From positions 7,192,001 to 7,256,000 of the forward strand of contig CM082583.2 in assembly GCA_040954595.2 (NCBI GenBank): a DNA stretch of 64,000 nt, written 5' to 3'. This document shows positions 1 through 12,153 of the stretch, piece by piece. The DNA is from Balanoglossus misakiensis (Eukaryota > Hemichordata). Below the pieces are notes generated by a model. That model saw only the letters and a program-made list of their open reading frames with translations. It had not been told where the DNA came from and did not search any database. A program made the position numbers and the translations under genes. Each line of letters begins with the position of its first letter. The stretch's first letter is position 1.

Positions 1-3000
1 TACTTAAAATACGTTGGACGTATTAATTAAACTGAACTCGGCTGATAAAAGAAAATAAACGTAACATTTTCCGAATTAAATGATCATATTTCCGTGGCTC
101 ATGTTTTTCTTTAATTTAAAAAAAAATATTAAAGGTACGAATAGTTAGAAAATGGTAATTGTGATTCTAATGTTTCATGTTAAGAAACGTGATCACGCTT
201 AATTCAGTGTTTTGCCATAGTCACAATGGTGTACCAAAATGTGACGATCGAGGTTATTAATCGAGGTTCAGGAGCAGTTGTGAGAAAGAAAGCTTTTGGT
301 GAGTTTACAAACTGAAATACGTGCATGGAGAGCGCATCAAAGTCTGCGGATAAAAGAAGCTCCTCTAGAAATTATATTTATGACTATGATCGACAGTAAA
401 CCTTAATTTTCCGAACTTGAGTGTCAGAATAACAAAGGGACTCGACATTAGTGTTAATGATAATTGACCTTGGTGTATAATACATGGACAGCAGGTTGCC
501 TTCATAATTCTACTTATTTACGCTCTATAAGTATACGTCTTGCCTCCAGCGACGTGTAGCTGCGATGCATTATGGATAAAAGAGAGGGGGTCAGAGGTCA
601 AAGCCGTCAATCTCTGGAAATCACAACACAATCAACCATGATGTACTTTCATTGGACAATAATATATCATTGTTTAAGTATTTCACTTTGGAATAGCGTG
701 GAATATTTACTCCATCTGTTTGGGTTTTGAATAACATTTTAACTTGAATTACACGCCGTGGTGACTGAGTAAATAATATTATTTCCTCCTTTGCATCGTT
801 GAACAAATTTACACCCGGGGGATCGCTCCTATGTGGCAGTTTCATGCATAGCCGTGGTTCTCACCGAAAAATCGTGGTTCTTACCGAAAAATCGTGGTTC
901 TTACGTTATACAGCCTACAAAGTCAAAATGTTTCATATTTTTCGTCGGTTTCTGATGAATTTTGGAAATTGTTCCTATTTGCATGCGCAGGTGGCACTCG
1001 CTGTTTTTTTTTTTTTTTGTAAAACTGTGATGCAACTTATGATTTCCATTAAGCAGAAGAGGACGGGTGGATGAAGCATGACCTCAACCTTGTAATTGTC
1101 AAATGAGTTATTTGCATTGAACGCCAATATCACAGTACAAGTACGTATACCTGCAGGGTACGGCACATGTCCGACTCACACCAGAATAAAATAAATGTCG
1201 ATATAAATGGTTTTAAAACTTGTGACTATTTTGTCAGATAGGTAATGCCCCCGTGTCAATAATTCAATTGGGGTAGGCTGATTCTTTCTGCTGCCTGTCT
1301 ATTTGTTCGGTCCTGTTTCCCTTGTCTATCGTCCATTTCTAAATTTCTTTTTTTCCTCTCTATTTCGAAAACAAAACAATCCGCAAAAGATTGCTAGTCA
1401 TACACGTGTCTCGTACTATAAAACACCCGATCAAGATCCAAAGGCTTATGCATTCACGTGAGAATATCACATAATATCACACGAAATGTATGTATTACAA
1501 AAAGTTAAACGCGGAAGTATATGTAAACACGGCGGCTTCCGAAGCACACTGCCACGTGAAGATAACAGTCGGTCAATTACTGTTCACCGTCATGGCCCAA
1601 GGAGCCAAGTGCTCGCCATCCGTACTTGACTCATCTTCCATAATAGAAAGAAAAAATAATATACGATTTTTAAGTATACTCTTTGACACCTCTAATTTAC
1701 GGTGTGTAAATGTTGCCTTGGGTTGTGTTCTAAATCATAAATTTAGACCCACTTCAGTGTTTATACAACGCGTCCTCTCGACATGATATATTAATTTGCA
1801 TCGAGGAAGCACTCCTAATGAATACATGCCCTTTGGCACGGGTTGCACTCAGTAACACCATCTACTGCAGATGGTTCTTGCAGAGGAAACGGATCCATAT
1901 TTTGTCCTGCCTTCTGTCTTGTTGATTCATTAAAATATTACGCGCTGATATGACTGAGTCACGCTTATTCCCGCCGAAGTGTACCTAACCTTCCAAGGAA
2001 AGCTTCATATCTCACCACGAACGAACGCCAGTGCTCATGCGCGTGAAATCGCGCAGTGATCATGACGTCATTGCGCCAAGTCAGTGATTTGGAAGATTGC
2101 TTGAGAATGCGAATTTCACTGGTGATATCATTGTACACGCATGTCCATTTCGATCACGATGCGCCATTTCAAATACTCAAATATTTTTTTTGCAAATCCT
2201 GATTGGAAAGCGTAGTTCCTGTTGTTTGCATATCATTTAACTCAAATACATAATCCATTTGTCGAAATAAAGCACACATGAATGACTAAAACTGAAGTGT
2301 GACCGAATTTCACCTAAATGGTACCCTAGTATATTTCGACAGACAAGTCAAAATGTATCCCAGCCTGCACATTTCATCTGTGAGGCGATATTAGCCGAGA
2401 CGCGGCGCACATCCCGCCGCATGCAAATAACACAATTAACTCATATTTCACTGCAATTATATTACCACATGCATCCCTGTAAGCGTATAGTTCGATGGTA
2501 GCGTCACACTACACGGAACGCAGATATATTTCGCCGCTAACTGGGGCACAACCTACACAAGGGATAATCAGGAAACCGACGCAAACACTGACACACATCA
2601 ATTAAACCGCCGCGCAAGACAAACCCAATTACCCCGACAGGTTATAAACAACACTCGGGGTGAAAGAAGTGATATATTTCCAACAAGACGCGAAACTGGG
2701 ATGCCTCCAATATATCAACATCTGAACTTATCACATAGGAAGTAGCAGTTTACCTAGTTACTCAGAAGTGAAGCCGATGACGACAGCGTCATAAAGGTAC
2801 AACAGATCATGTCAATTTCATTAAACGAAAAATGAACGCCGATCAGATTTACCTAAACTAAAAGTCAGCACGATAAAAAAGAGGGGGGGGGGGGGCAAGA
2901 AGACATGTCCAAGACATTGTCGACAGCGGCGATCTATGAGTTGGTCCGCGCGGAATTCTCCCGTCCGCCGAGGTTTGAAACTAATCAAGTCGGGATGTAT

Positions 3001-3547
3001 GAAATTCACAGGTTGTTTCTATCATATGTGTTAATCTCACAGATTACAAACCACTCGTATATTTCACGGAGGCGATGATGGCGTGTTCAGTTTCATGGCA
3101 GCCTTTAACTAATGTCTTCCTCCGCGCAAAACGGGCCAGGAAATTGAATGGATTGTGGTGATAAGTGCTACAATACGACGACGAGTCTATTGACGTGGTA
3201 TACATCCATTACAAGCACGAAAGCATCACCCCCAGGATAATTGAATTCGACTCCCGGTTAAAAACTTGACACGTTCCGCGCAGACGCCCGTTGTCTTCGG
3301 ATGAGAGAACGTTCAAGTTGGTGCCGTCATCGGCTAAAACTTACGCAGCTCGAGGCCAATGTCTGTTTCGATGACGTCAAAGGAGTTGTTAAACCAGCCT
3401 TGTGGTGGTAATTGTCCTAGTGTATGGTGTCAAAGCTTTTAGTTTTCATGAAGTGGTCGAACTATTGACGTTTTGCCCGTACGTCATGTACCTTTGTGGA
3501 ATGTGTGCATGCGTGCGCGTGTGTCTGTTTGTGTGTGTGTATACATG

Positions 3548-3550
<3 letters not shown>
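1..3550. other. intergenic DNA, no gene recognised
   Basis: No open frame here has a recognisable protein family, and none links to neighbours through splice sites. Visible items are a short tandem repeat near 852-905, CRE-like TGACGTCA octamers near 2065 and 3373, and a poly-G run near 2883. It could hold distal regulatory DNA or lie within a gene whose exons are outside the window; the sequence does not decide this. Confidence 0.6.
852..905. repeat. short tandem repeat, about 20-bp unit, 2.5 copies
   Basis: The unit CGTGGTTCTTACCGAAAAAT occurs in near-identical adjacent copies; the first has C for T in the TTACC part and the last is cut short at TTAC. No coding or mobile-element context is seen. 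Confidence 0.7.
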
Positions 3551-3581
<31 letters not shown>

Positions 3582-3704
3582 TGTATGTATGTATGTATGT
3601 ATGTATGTATGTATGTATGTATGTATGTATGTATGTATGTATGTATGTATGTATGTATGTATGTATGTATGTATGTATGTATGTATGTATGTATGTATGT
3701 ATGA
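3551..3704. repeat. (ATGT)n microsatellite
   Basis: About 38 almost perfect copies of ATGT, preceded by a GTGTGTGT/ATAC degenerate edge. Open frames running through it on both strands are by-products, since a stop-free 4-mer repeat is open in all frames. It is the reverse complement of the ACAT array at 5904-6253. Confidence 0.95.
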
Positions 3705-5903
3705 ACTGGTGCATCTCTGAATTTTCAGTTACTTCGCTGTGCATGCGTGCTGGCGCGGTTACATTTATCTGTTCTACGCAGAACATGTTGTATTCACAGG
3801 AAATGAGTTGTGTACACAATGAACAAATAAAGAGTATATATCACTAAATGAAGGGTAGATGGGAAACTAGGGTCGACGTGTGCTTATATTTTGCAAGAAA
3901 ACCAGTTTGAACACTGAAGTTGAAAAACCCGAGCGAGTGGGGCAACGGAACTAAGTTTGTGGTCTTTAAGGTGACAATGTCGGACCTAAAGGTGAATAAT
4001 GAAATACTATTAATTTGAGACATTTGCTCGGAGCCAGTCAAAACCGCTTTCCCTTGCCATATTTCTCCCGGAAAATATGTAGGTCAAAAATGAGGCAATT
4101 TCTATGAGGGGCCTCGCAGCAATGAATCGTTGGGGAATGCGAACATTTTGAAAATAAATTGACTAGACTCGATTAAGAGCACATAGCCAGAGGCCAGGCA
4201 AAACCCAAGACGGTGTAGTTTGTATTGGACGAGTCGGACAGGGATCTTGTTGGCGATTGATTGCATGCCTGCGAGTTGAGAGCGTTTCCCCCTAAATGTT
4301 CATAGTGAATTCGTTTGAGCTGCTAATTTCACAGCGTACGCGGGCGAATTGCGTGGGGGTTGGTCGGGTCCGGTCGGGTACAGTGGACAGAGGCGGTGAT
4401 CACAAGAATTTAAGTGCTTCGACTTGTCGTTTTAAGGTGTTATAAGGTTTATGATTGTTTCCTCATAGATCCAAGGTGGTAAACACGTGGATTGTCATCC
4501 GTATAAAGTTCTTGTAAGTTATAACATTCTAATAACTCGTGGATATACACACACCTCATTGGCACAATATCATTAAAAAATAGCAGCAACAGATCATATA
4601 TACATTAGCTATCGTGGTGTTTTCAACGTTACACGCGTGCCAACAGAATGTACAAAACATCAGTGCTATAACCGCAAAAGTGAATGTTAGTAATAACATC
4701 CTATACTAACAACACCGTGAGAAAGTTCTTTAAAAGAGCGTAAATACTGTACAATACATTTTTCTTCAAAACTACCTTTTAAATGGTGGTTACTGTATGT
4801 GGGAAGTGTCTGAGAAGTAATGAACGGATTAAGAGGACGTGATTACACCTGGTCAGATTCAAATATGAAAGCCGATCTGCCTGTGCACAATTAAATCCTA
4901 CAAACTGGTGTCGCTACTGGGGCTTTAACGACAAACGACTCACCAGGAACTGTTTTCTGAATTTCGATCATTACCCTTGGTTTCTATTCAGAAAGTCAGC
5001 ATGGTGAAATGGACATTTTATGATGAAAGATACAAAGGTGGTTTGACATGCTAGATTGATCATTATCCAACCCCCCCCCCCCTCAAATATATCTCTGCTG
5101 GCCTGTGTATACAATATTTTTCGCGGCGCGGAAATTGTGCCCGATCAACAAGTGCGTAGCCACGCTGCTAATTTCCAAAGCGACTGTGAAACTAGAAAGT
5201 GAAAATTACAACTGGGTCTAAATCATTATAAGCACGCAGTCGGGGTTAGCATTATTCTTCATTGAGCGAAATCGACAAGGATGGGTTCCCGCTGCGTTGT
5301 TTTTGTGGACACCGAGTATTTTCTAAAGCGTGCGAATCTCTATGAAATTATACAATATTCGTTACGCTCAATTTGCATGCAAATGAGGGCAGCCGCTCCG
5401 CTTACTGACAACGACAGGACGCATCGTCTTCCTGGCGGAGGAAATTAAATAAATGCCAAATTTGATTCTAATTCATGACAAGGTACAGGCTATGTTTGCC
5501 GTGCCAAGACAAGTGTCCCGTTTTGTAGGTATCTTTAGCGACGATCTGATATGATGGGGGGATTTTCAGCACGTCAACAGATCGCCGCGATTCTCGCGAG
5601 AGCCGCAAGATACACACGCATCAAGGTGTCGACCAGCATGATACGGTGATGGGGTTTGCAATGTGACACTCCACGCGCGCTTTCCTAATCCATTGTTCAT
5701 GCACCCTTGTTTTCCTTTCATTATCTAAAACAATGCCCAAAAATTAATTATCACAGCATAAATAGACTCACCGAAGAAGACACCAGTCACGCCAGTTGAT
5801 GTGTTCCATGGCTCGAATTTGGATTACAAACTCCAGTGTCCTAAGCAAAAATAAATAATAACTCCTGGTCGGTTACTGTGAAACTTTTGGTGATAGGTAA
5901 TGA
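3705..5903. other. intergenic DNA, no gene recognised
   Basis: No coding exon is recognised. It contains a C-run near 5071 and a palindromic POU-octamer sequence at 5371-5384. Local CG-containing stretches occur near 5100-5650. Confidence 0.55.
5371..5384. promoter_or_regulatory. palindromic double octamer (POU-type) motif
   Basis: ATTTGCATGCAAAT is a perfect 14-bp palindrome holding the octamer ATGCAAAT on both strands, overlapping at its centre. ATGCAAAT is the known binding site of Oct/POU factors. Function here is inferred from the motif alone. Confidence 0.35.
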
Positions 5904-6253
5904 CATACATAGATACATAGATACATACATAGATACATAGATACATACATAGATACATAGATACATACATACATAGATACATACATACATAGATACATAC
6001 ATACATACATACATACATACATACATACATACATACATACATACATACATACATACATACATACATACATACATACATACATACATACATACATACATAC
6101 ATACATACATACATACATACATACATACATACATACATACATACATACATACATACATACATACATACATACATACATACATACATACATACATACATAC
6201 ATACATACATAAATACATACATACATACATACATACATACATACATACATACA
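5904..6253. repeat. (ACAT)n microsatellite with GATA-containing left flank
   Basis: About 350 bp of ACAT repeats. The left 100 bp is interrupted by AGAT units, giving repeated GATACAT, and one AAATAC interruption lies near 6210. Open frames of about 150 codons through it encode only repetitive Met-Tyr-Val-Cys and are artefacts. Confidence 0.95.
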
Positions 6254-9200
6254 GTCATTGTACATATAAAGACATTCATATAAAGAATATGTCACTCCTT
6301 TCAAAGTCAGTAGATTTGATGAAATGAGCATTTTATTGCTTTAAGATGATAAAAATGAAAATGAGAGGGCTCAATTTCCAGCCCCAAAGCATTAATCCCA
6401 GACAATGCTACAATAGCATTTGTGAACACCATGAAAAATAATATCACTCACACAGTCACAAAAATGAAAAGTGCGATTTTTCTTTTATGTCGAAAGTAAA
6501 GTCCGGTTTACTTCACAATTATTAAAAGTTACAGTAGCAAAGCGCTGTATGTTCATTCAAGCCGGCAAAGTCCAAACAAACCGAGCGACTGTTTGACATC
6601 GAAGCAATTAAATTTTTCCTTTAAAAATGTCCCGTTTATTTTGACTCGCTGAAATCGATTCCGAGTTCGGGGTAACTTTTTTTGTGCAGGAGTCGAGAGA
6701 AAAATGCGTGGTGATTGATCCGGGCATTGGGTTGTAGCTCGAACAAAAGGCGAGATTCCGCGGAGTAATAAGATTTCGGTCGCATTGTTGGCCTAGGTAG
6801 GTTTTTGTTAATAGAGAAAACAAATACTTTTTAATAGAGACATTTTAGCTGCACACAACTGCGTCTGAATCAAAGCCAGGGTACATTTATATAGCGTCCA
6901 GCGCCTGCGGTGTTTGTTGGTACGTATTATGATAGCACACGTTCCCGGAGGATGGTTTCGTGCGTATTCGCAGCAAGGCAAATTCTCGTGTTGCGGTCCT
7001 CACGAACGTGCCGATAACTCACCACGGTTGTTTTTTTTAAAACCTCGCCAGTTTCCAAAAAGATGTTAGCGGTCAATAAGTACAGAGGCCAATTTCACAA
7101 TGTCGAGACTAGAGCTAAGCCGTTGACCATATACAATGATATCGCGTTGACATGGTAACAGGATTAACCTGTCAGAGTTAAACTGCGCGACAACACCAGA
7201 CATAATTAACCACCGATTTTATTGAATAGAATATCACTACTTTTTTTCCTAAAATGCTGTTTATCAATAAGCTTATTGTGCGTACAATTTCATTTACGTA
7301 TTTAATATATTTCTCTGTAAACCCCATTTTAACTGCAACGAGTTGCTAAATATTCGTTATCTATATTTTTATCGGGGAAAGATGTACTTTTCAGGGTTTA
7401 TAATTTGGTAATTTCATGTTTTGCCGAAACGTGTTTATTATGAAGGAGCTCCCCCTCCCACCGCATTACGCGCCTTTTCAGTCGTTTTCCCGCATCTCAT
7501 TTAGCAGACCGAGAATCGTGGTGTTGCTATGCGACCGAGAGCAGGCGAGCGAATTATTCGGCCGCGCAAAATAAAATCGGTACCAAGCCAAATTTCTACA
7601 GTATAGTTACTCGGGGTATAAACATGCTACCTTACGAAGGATTCTTACTCATTGCTCAGTTGAAATTGCAGTTGTCAACTCAAGACGTTGCCTGGGGGCG
7701 CTCTATCAAAAGCAATTGTCCACGCAGGCGGGATTCGTGTTGACCCCTGACACAGAACAATTCAAAAATTCAAACAGTGGACGGGGTTAAACAGTCTCGA
7801 CATAAAACAACGATAAACACGTCGTTCAAAATATATGTATTTATGGAATTTATACCGAAATGTGACGAACATGATCACAAGAACGTTCCATGCAATAGTT
7901 CCATTCTTTCAGAAAGTGACGCCATGTGAACGCGCCTCGCGAAAGTGTGACTGCAGTGATTTCTCCGATACAAGTTATTAACTTCAAGCCATCCCAAAAC
8001 AAAACAAAACCAAAAATAGAAACGTTTGTCGTACATGGCAATCGGTAACGTGTTTCTATACCACGAAATGCTAGTATAAAACAAATGGGTTCATCATTAC
8101 GGTTCTGTAAATTGACTGTTTTATCTCGAGTAGTAAAATAATTTCAAGGGGCGCACGTGACGCCGCGGTTTCACATTTGTGGGCTACATTTCCCTGCTTA
8201 GACTACATGATAAATCGTCCAAGAGAATATTTTATATAATTATTCGCAATACATAAAAAACTTTGTAACGGAGATTACAATATCACCTAACAAAGATGAC
8301 GTCCGAAAATATAATAGGTTTATCATTACACCGGGTAATTTGCAATGTAAATATCCTTTAATCTACCACGAGAGAGACTAGTGCAAACGACTTATCAGTT
8401 TAAGTCAATATATGATAACTTTGCTAAATTTTCAGAAGTGTAATTTTCCACAAAGCGATGCCGTCACTTCGCATAGGTTTTCATTAACATTGATGTCATT
8501 TGTTTCAACACCAAATTGGCTTTTGATCATCGAAAGGGCAGTTTTTTGTTTACACTTTATAAAGCTGAAGGGCTTTTCACTCTCCATCGAAATCATGCCA
8601 GAGTACGTTGGCAAACACACAAGAATCTCACACCCCATCTGTCAAATTTTCACCCAAGTGGAACCGACTGGGTCTTCGAGAGCTTCACTGAGCGGGCGTT
8701 TGAAAACTAAAATGTACTTTTATTGCCGAGGGATAATTTCACTTTTCTGGTCTTCTCGATTGACTTCGCATCACCCCAAAATAACCAAAGTTAACGTCGA
8801 TATTTTTGTCACCAAACGGAGTCTTACTCGTTTGTTGAATTCTGGCACGTGCAACCGTTTCGTATTCGTTCACAACACACACTGCTTCGGGCAGCTTTAT
8901 CGAAACACAACAGCGTCTGACATAAAACGCTTTTTCAGAGACGCTTATTTAAAAAAAACGAGGATGAATAGATGGCGCGTCTCTGGGTTGATGGTGTCCC
9001 CGGGTATCGTTTAAAATTGATCATAAACTATTTGCTTTTCAGGCTTTATCTTTTCGAAGTCTGTGTTCCCATTTCTTCTCGCCCGATCACCCCGAGTTCT
9101 GATCACCCACTCACATAGGCACTATTTCCTCCTTCTACACGATGAAACTTTTGTTGCGATTCCTTAAACCGTTGCTACAGTGATTATGAGTGCCTTTAAA

Positions 9201-10443
9201 TTTTAGTTATGTAGAAGACTATTATTTAATTGCAACCAATTAGTATCCCATCAACTGACATTGTTTCCGCTCCTTTCTGCATTTAAACAACTGGCTCTCA
9301 ATGTCCACCACGAGAGGGCGCTCACAGGGTAACAGGCAACTTCATCACTAACACCACATTTCCTAATTTAAAAAGTCAACGCGGTGCGAAATTTTTAACG
9401 CCATCTCCTGCCCTATCAACGATTTTACAAAGTTTTTACATTTGAGGTAACTATCTAAACTAGACTACGTACACATATACTTGGCAAATCAGCGACTAGA
9501 CCACAGGGGACCAGCTGGTTGGGATACATCAATAAATGATCTCTCCCCAAAATGCATATCATGAAGAGCAATGAATGGCTTTTATTGACACCTTGAATGT
9601 ACGAGATTCTCTTAAATACCAAAAAAGTGAAATAAACAATTACAGCATAAACTTTACGTGGATAAAGTTGTCCCCTAGAACAAAGTTTGCACATGAAGTT
9701 GAACAACTAGGTAAGAAAGACTCTTGGCTGTATCCGGTGTACTGTTTATAGAATTAGATTATGGCAACAATTGAAATCAGCATACATACATATCCATGTG
9801 TATAATTCTGGAAGCACAAGTTTTAATATTGGTGGTTTACCTTTACTTGGGTGTATCTATGACCTTTCAGGTCATGTGATTCAGGTAGAGGCCAGCAAAG
9901 TTACACTGTTGAATTCTGGTTCCTTGCTCTGTTTAAACTTTAAAATCTGTTCCACTTCTGCAGACAGTGGCAGCTTTCTGTCCCTTTACCAGGTGTTGTA
10001 AAAGAAATATGCTGATTTGAATGTCCATTGCAACATATCCAACCAATCAGAACAAGAATTATGTCAGACAAATTAACACCATGTTGGAATTACAATGTAT
10101 TATGGGATACATTAAAGGAACTGGGGCAGATGCATAACATTTTAATATCAGACCATTTTTTTTCTCCCCTCACTTTCTGCATTGTAATATCCAATATGGC
10201 ATTTGAACATTTCTCCATTTTACTGTGTGACTGCCTAAACAAAATAAAACTGTACATATTATAAAAAGCTTTATCGCAAAAAAATAATACGAAAATTAAA
10301 TTTAAACATTGACATGAAAAACATCAAATGTTCACTATTAAGGAACATATACATACTGCTTTTATACATGATTTGAATCACACATCACAGCTTGTGATTT
10401 GATCTGATTATGATGCCAACTGAATGATTGTAGACAGAATTAT
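6254..10443. other. intergenic DNA; right end probably TBCA 3' UTR
   Basis: No coding exon is recognised. A 200-codon open frame at 8412-9014 has no recognisable domain, low-complexity edges and no splice partners. The right-hand part, immediately beyond the TBCA stop at 10444, should include the TBCA 3' untranslated region on the minus strand; I could not fix its poly(A) site. Confidence 0.5.
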
Positions 10444-11743
10444 TCAGTCTTCAAGTTTGACATCTTCTAGAATGGTCTGCGCTGCCTTGTACTCCTCGCT
10501 TTCAGCCAACTCTTTCTCGTTTTCCTGAAATCATGAAATCCAACATGGAGTCATTCTTACTGTATGAATGGCAGTTACAATTATCCTCGCATGTTCATTA
10601 CATGTATATCAGTATAGAGTAAACTATGAGAATATGTGCCTTTTTCATATGTAGAGGGCACCCTTCCCAAACATGGCATCATCTCCAAGCAGACTATGCG
10701 AAAACGAGGCCAGTAAGCCACAGTGTACTGCTTGGGTCTTGTCTGACCACCTGAATGTAAGCATACTTACAACCATCGTTGTCAGTTCAGAATAAGCTTT
10801 TGCCAATCTCTTTTTACAGTCTGGGATCATCTGCATCGACTCCTGCAGTACCTCTTTCTGTTGTGCAATGTCATAAGACAGAAAAGATTTACATGTATGT
10901 CACTTCCGAAATGAAATGAACTCAGACATGGTTAGAATTGTCTGGATATTACTGGTCTGTGTTAATTTTTAATTACATTTTGCAATTTTGGTCCACTCCC
11001 CCCCCCCAAAAAAAAACAACAACAACAACAACAACAACAAAAAACAACAACAACCAAGGTAAATGTAAATGGTCCTTCTAAGCTAAGGTCATATTTTGTG
11101 CCCTGTCTTTTCAAAAACTGATGCAACACAGAAGCAGCCATTAAAACTTTGATGAGACCAACCTAAGACATAGTGCTGTGTGATTTCACAATGTCATTTC
11201 AGACAATCTGTAATTCTGGTGTAACCAGAATTGCCACAATACCTGTTTCTTGATGTCATATTCATCTTTGCCATCAGTTTCCATCTTTTTGATTTTTTCT
11301 CCTTGGTCAACAACTTCTTTTTCATACATGGCCTTCTCCTTGCTAAGCCTGCATGGTGATATAACAATGGATCATGATATCTTATGTCCTGGAGCAGTGG
11401 AAAATACATGAGAGTTCAGTATCTGACGGGGGGGGGGGGGGCAGCATAAACCCTGTTGGTGGGATAGGTTGATTTTACACTTGGACGTTTGATAGGTGCT
11501 TTGGAGGCGTCTACTTAAAAACTGCCTGCATAATCAGGGTCATCACCTCAAGTTGTGGTCTGTAGACTCGTCAAATTGCCTACAGTGAGCGAACTGATAA
11601 TTCGATAACGTCCATTTTGTATACATGACATGCATGACTATGAGTCTCCACAGTGTACATGTATCAGGCACGTCCAATTTTTACCTTTTCACAACCCCTG
11701 TTTTGATCTTGATTTGACGAAGTCTTGGATCTGCTGCAGCCAT
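10444..11743 (-). CDS. TBCA: tubulin-specific chaperone A (cofactor A)
   Basis: TBCA is a small cytosolic helical protein that binds beta-tubulin released from the CCT chaperonin during alpha/beta-tubulin folding. Four coding exons on the minus strand, in order: 11743-11685, 11348-11243, 10857-10771 and 10524-10444. All have GT-AG borders and join in frame to a 110-residue protein; the human protein has 108. The start, ATG at 11743, gives MAAADPRLRQIKIKTGVVKR, matching the family N-terminus (DPRxRQIKIKTGVVKRL). Later blocks carry the YDIKKQ, LQES-MIPDCKKRL and ENEKELAESEEY signatures, and the protein ends VKLED. It is a three-helix coiled-coil type protein with no signal or membrane segment. 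It lies head-to-head with the cupin gene, with 410 bp between start codons. Confidence 0.95.
10990..11056. repeat. poly-C/poly-A and (AAC)n tract in TBCA intron 2
   Basis: A C-run followed by an A-run and about ten AAC units in the intron between TBCA exons 2 and 3. Simple-sequence DNA with no coding role. Confidence 0.85.
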
Positions 11744-12153
11744 TGCTCTAGTCTAGCTCTGACGTGATCGATATTATAATACGTCGATGGAACACGGTAA
11801 CTTGTGCAATTTTGGCCGCACCGGTTGTTTGGTTTTCAAAATGTGAACAGTGTGGTATCCAGCGTACTGCGCTTGCCCAGAACGAGTCAGGGTGAGTAAT
11901 TTTGACCTCGTTGGGTCAAAGGTGAAAGTTAAACCAGGTGTCACGTACCCGGAAACAAGCAGGAACTCGACAACAAACACTCCCAGACCAACCAGGGGCA
12001 ACTGACAACAGCAAAATTCATCGCGAATTGTGAGTGATTCTTGTTGGGCACTCTGCCACCTACTCTTTGCGTTCATAGAACTATATTTTCCGAGGTCGCC
12101 ACCTCCAGACTGAAAACAAGACGTGCAGGCTAAAGTCTAAAGGGAAAACAGCC
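11744..12153. promoter_or_regulatory. bidirectional promoter interval TBCA / JmjC-cupin gene
   Basis: These 410 bp separate two divergent start codons and must contain both promoters and both 5' UTRs. A DR1-type nuclear receptor element, GGGTCA-A-AGGTGA, is at 11913-11925 (HNF4/RXR/PPAR-type consensus), with an inverted TGACCT half-site just upstream at about 11903. No TATA box is seen. Shared control of the two genes is inference. Confidence 0.6.

Noticed and set aside
5824-6331. Open frames of about 150 codons through the ACAT array (and similar ones at 3402-3847)
   Set aside because: They encode only repeated Met-Tyr-Val-Cys or His-Thr-Tyr-Ile from a stop-free microsatellite; open in all frames and without flanking coding sequence.
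8412-9014. 200-codon plus-strand open frame
   Set aside because: No recognisable domain, no compositional bias of coding DNA, no splice partners; one ORF of this size is expected by chance in 64 kb of both strands.
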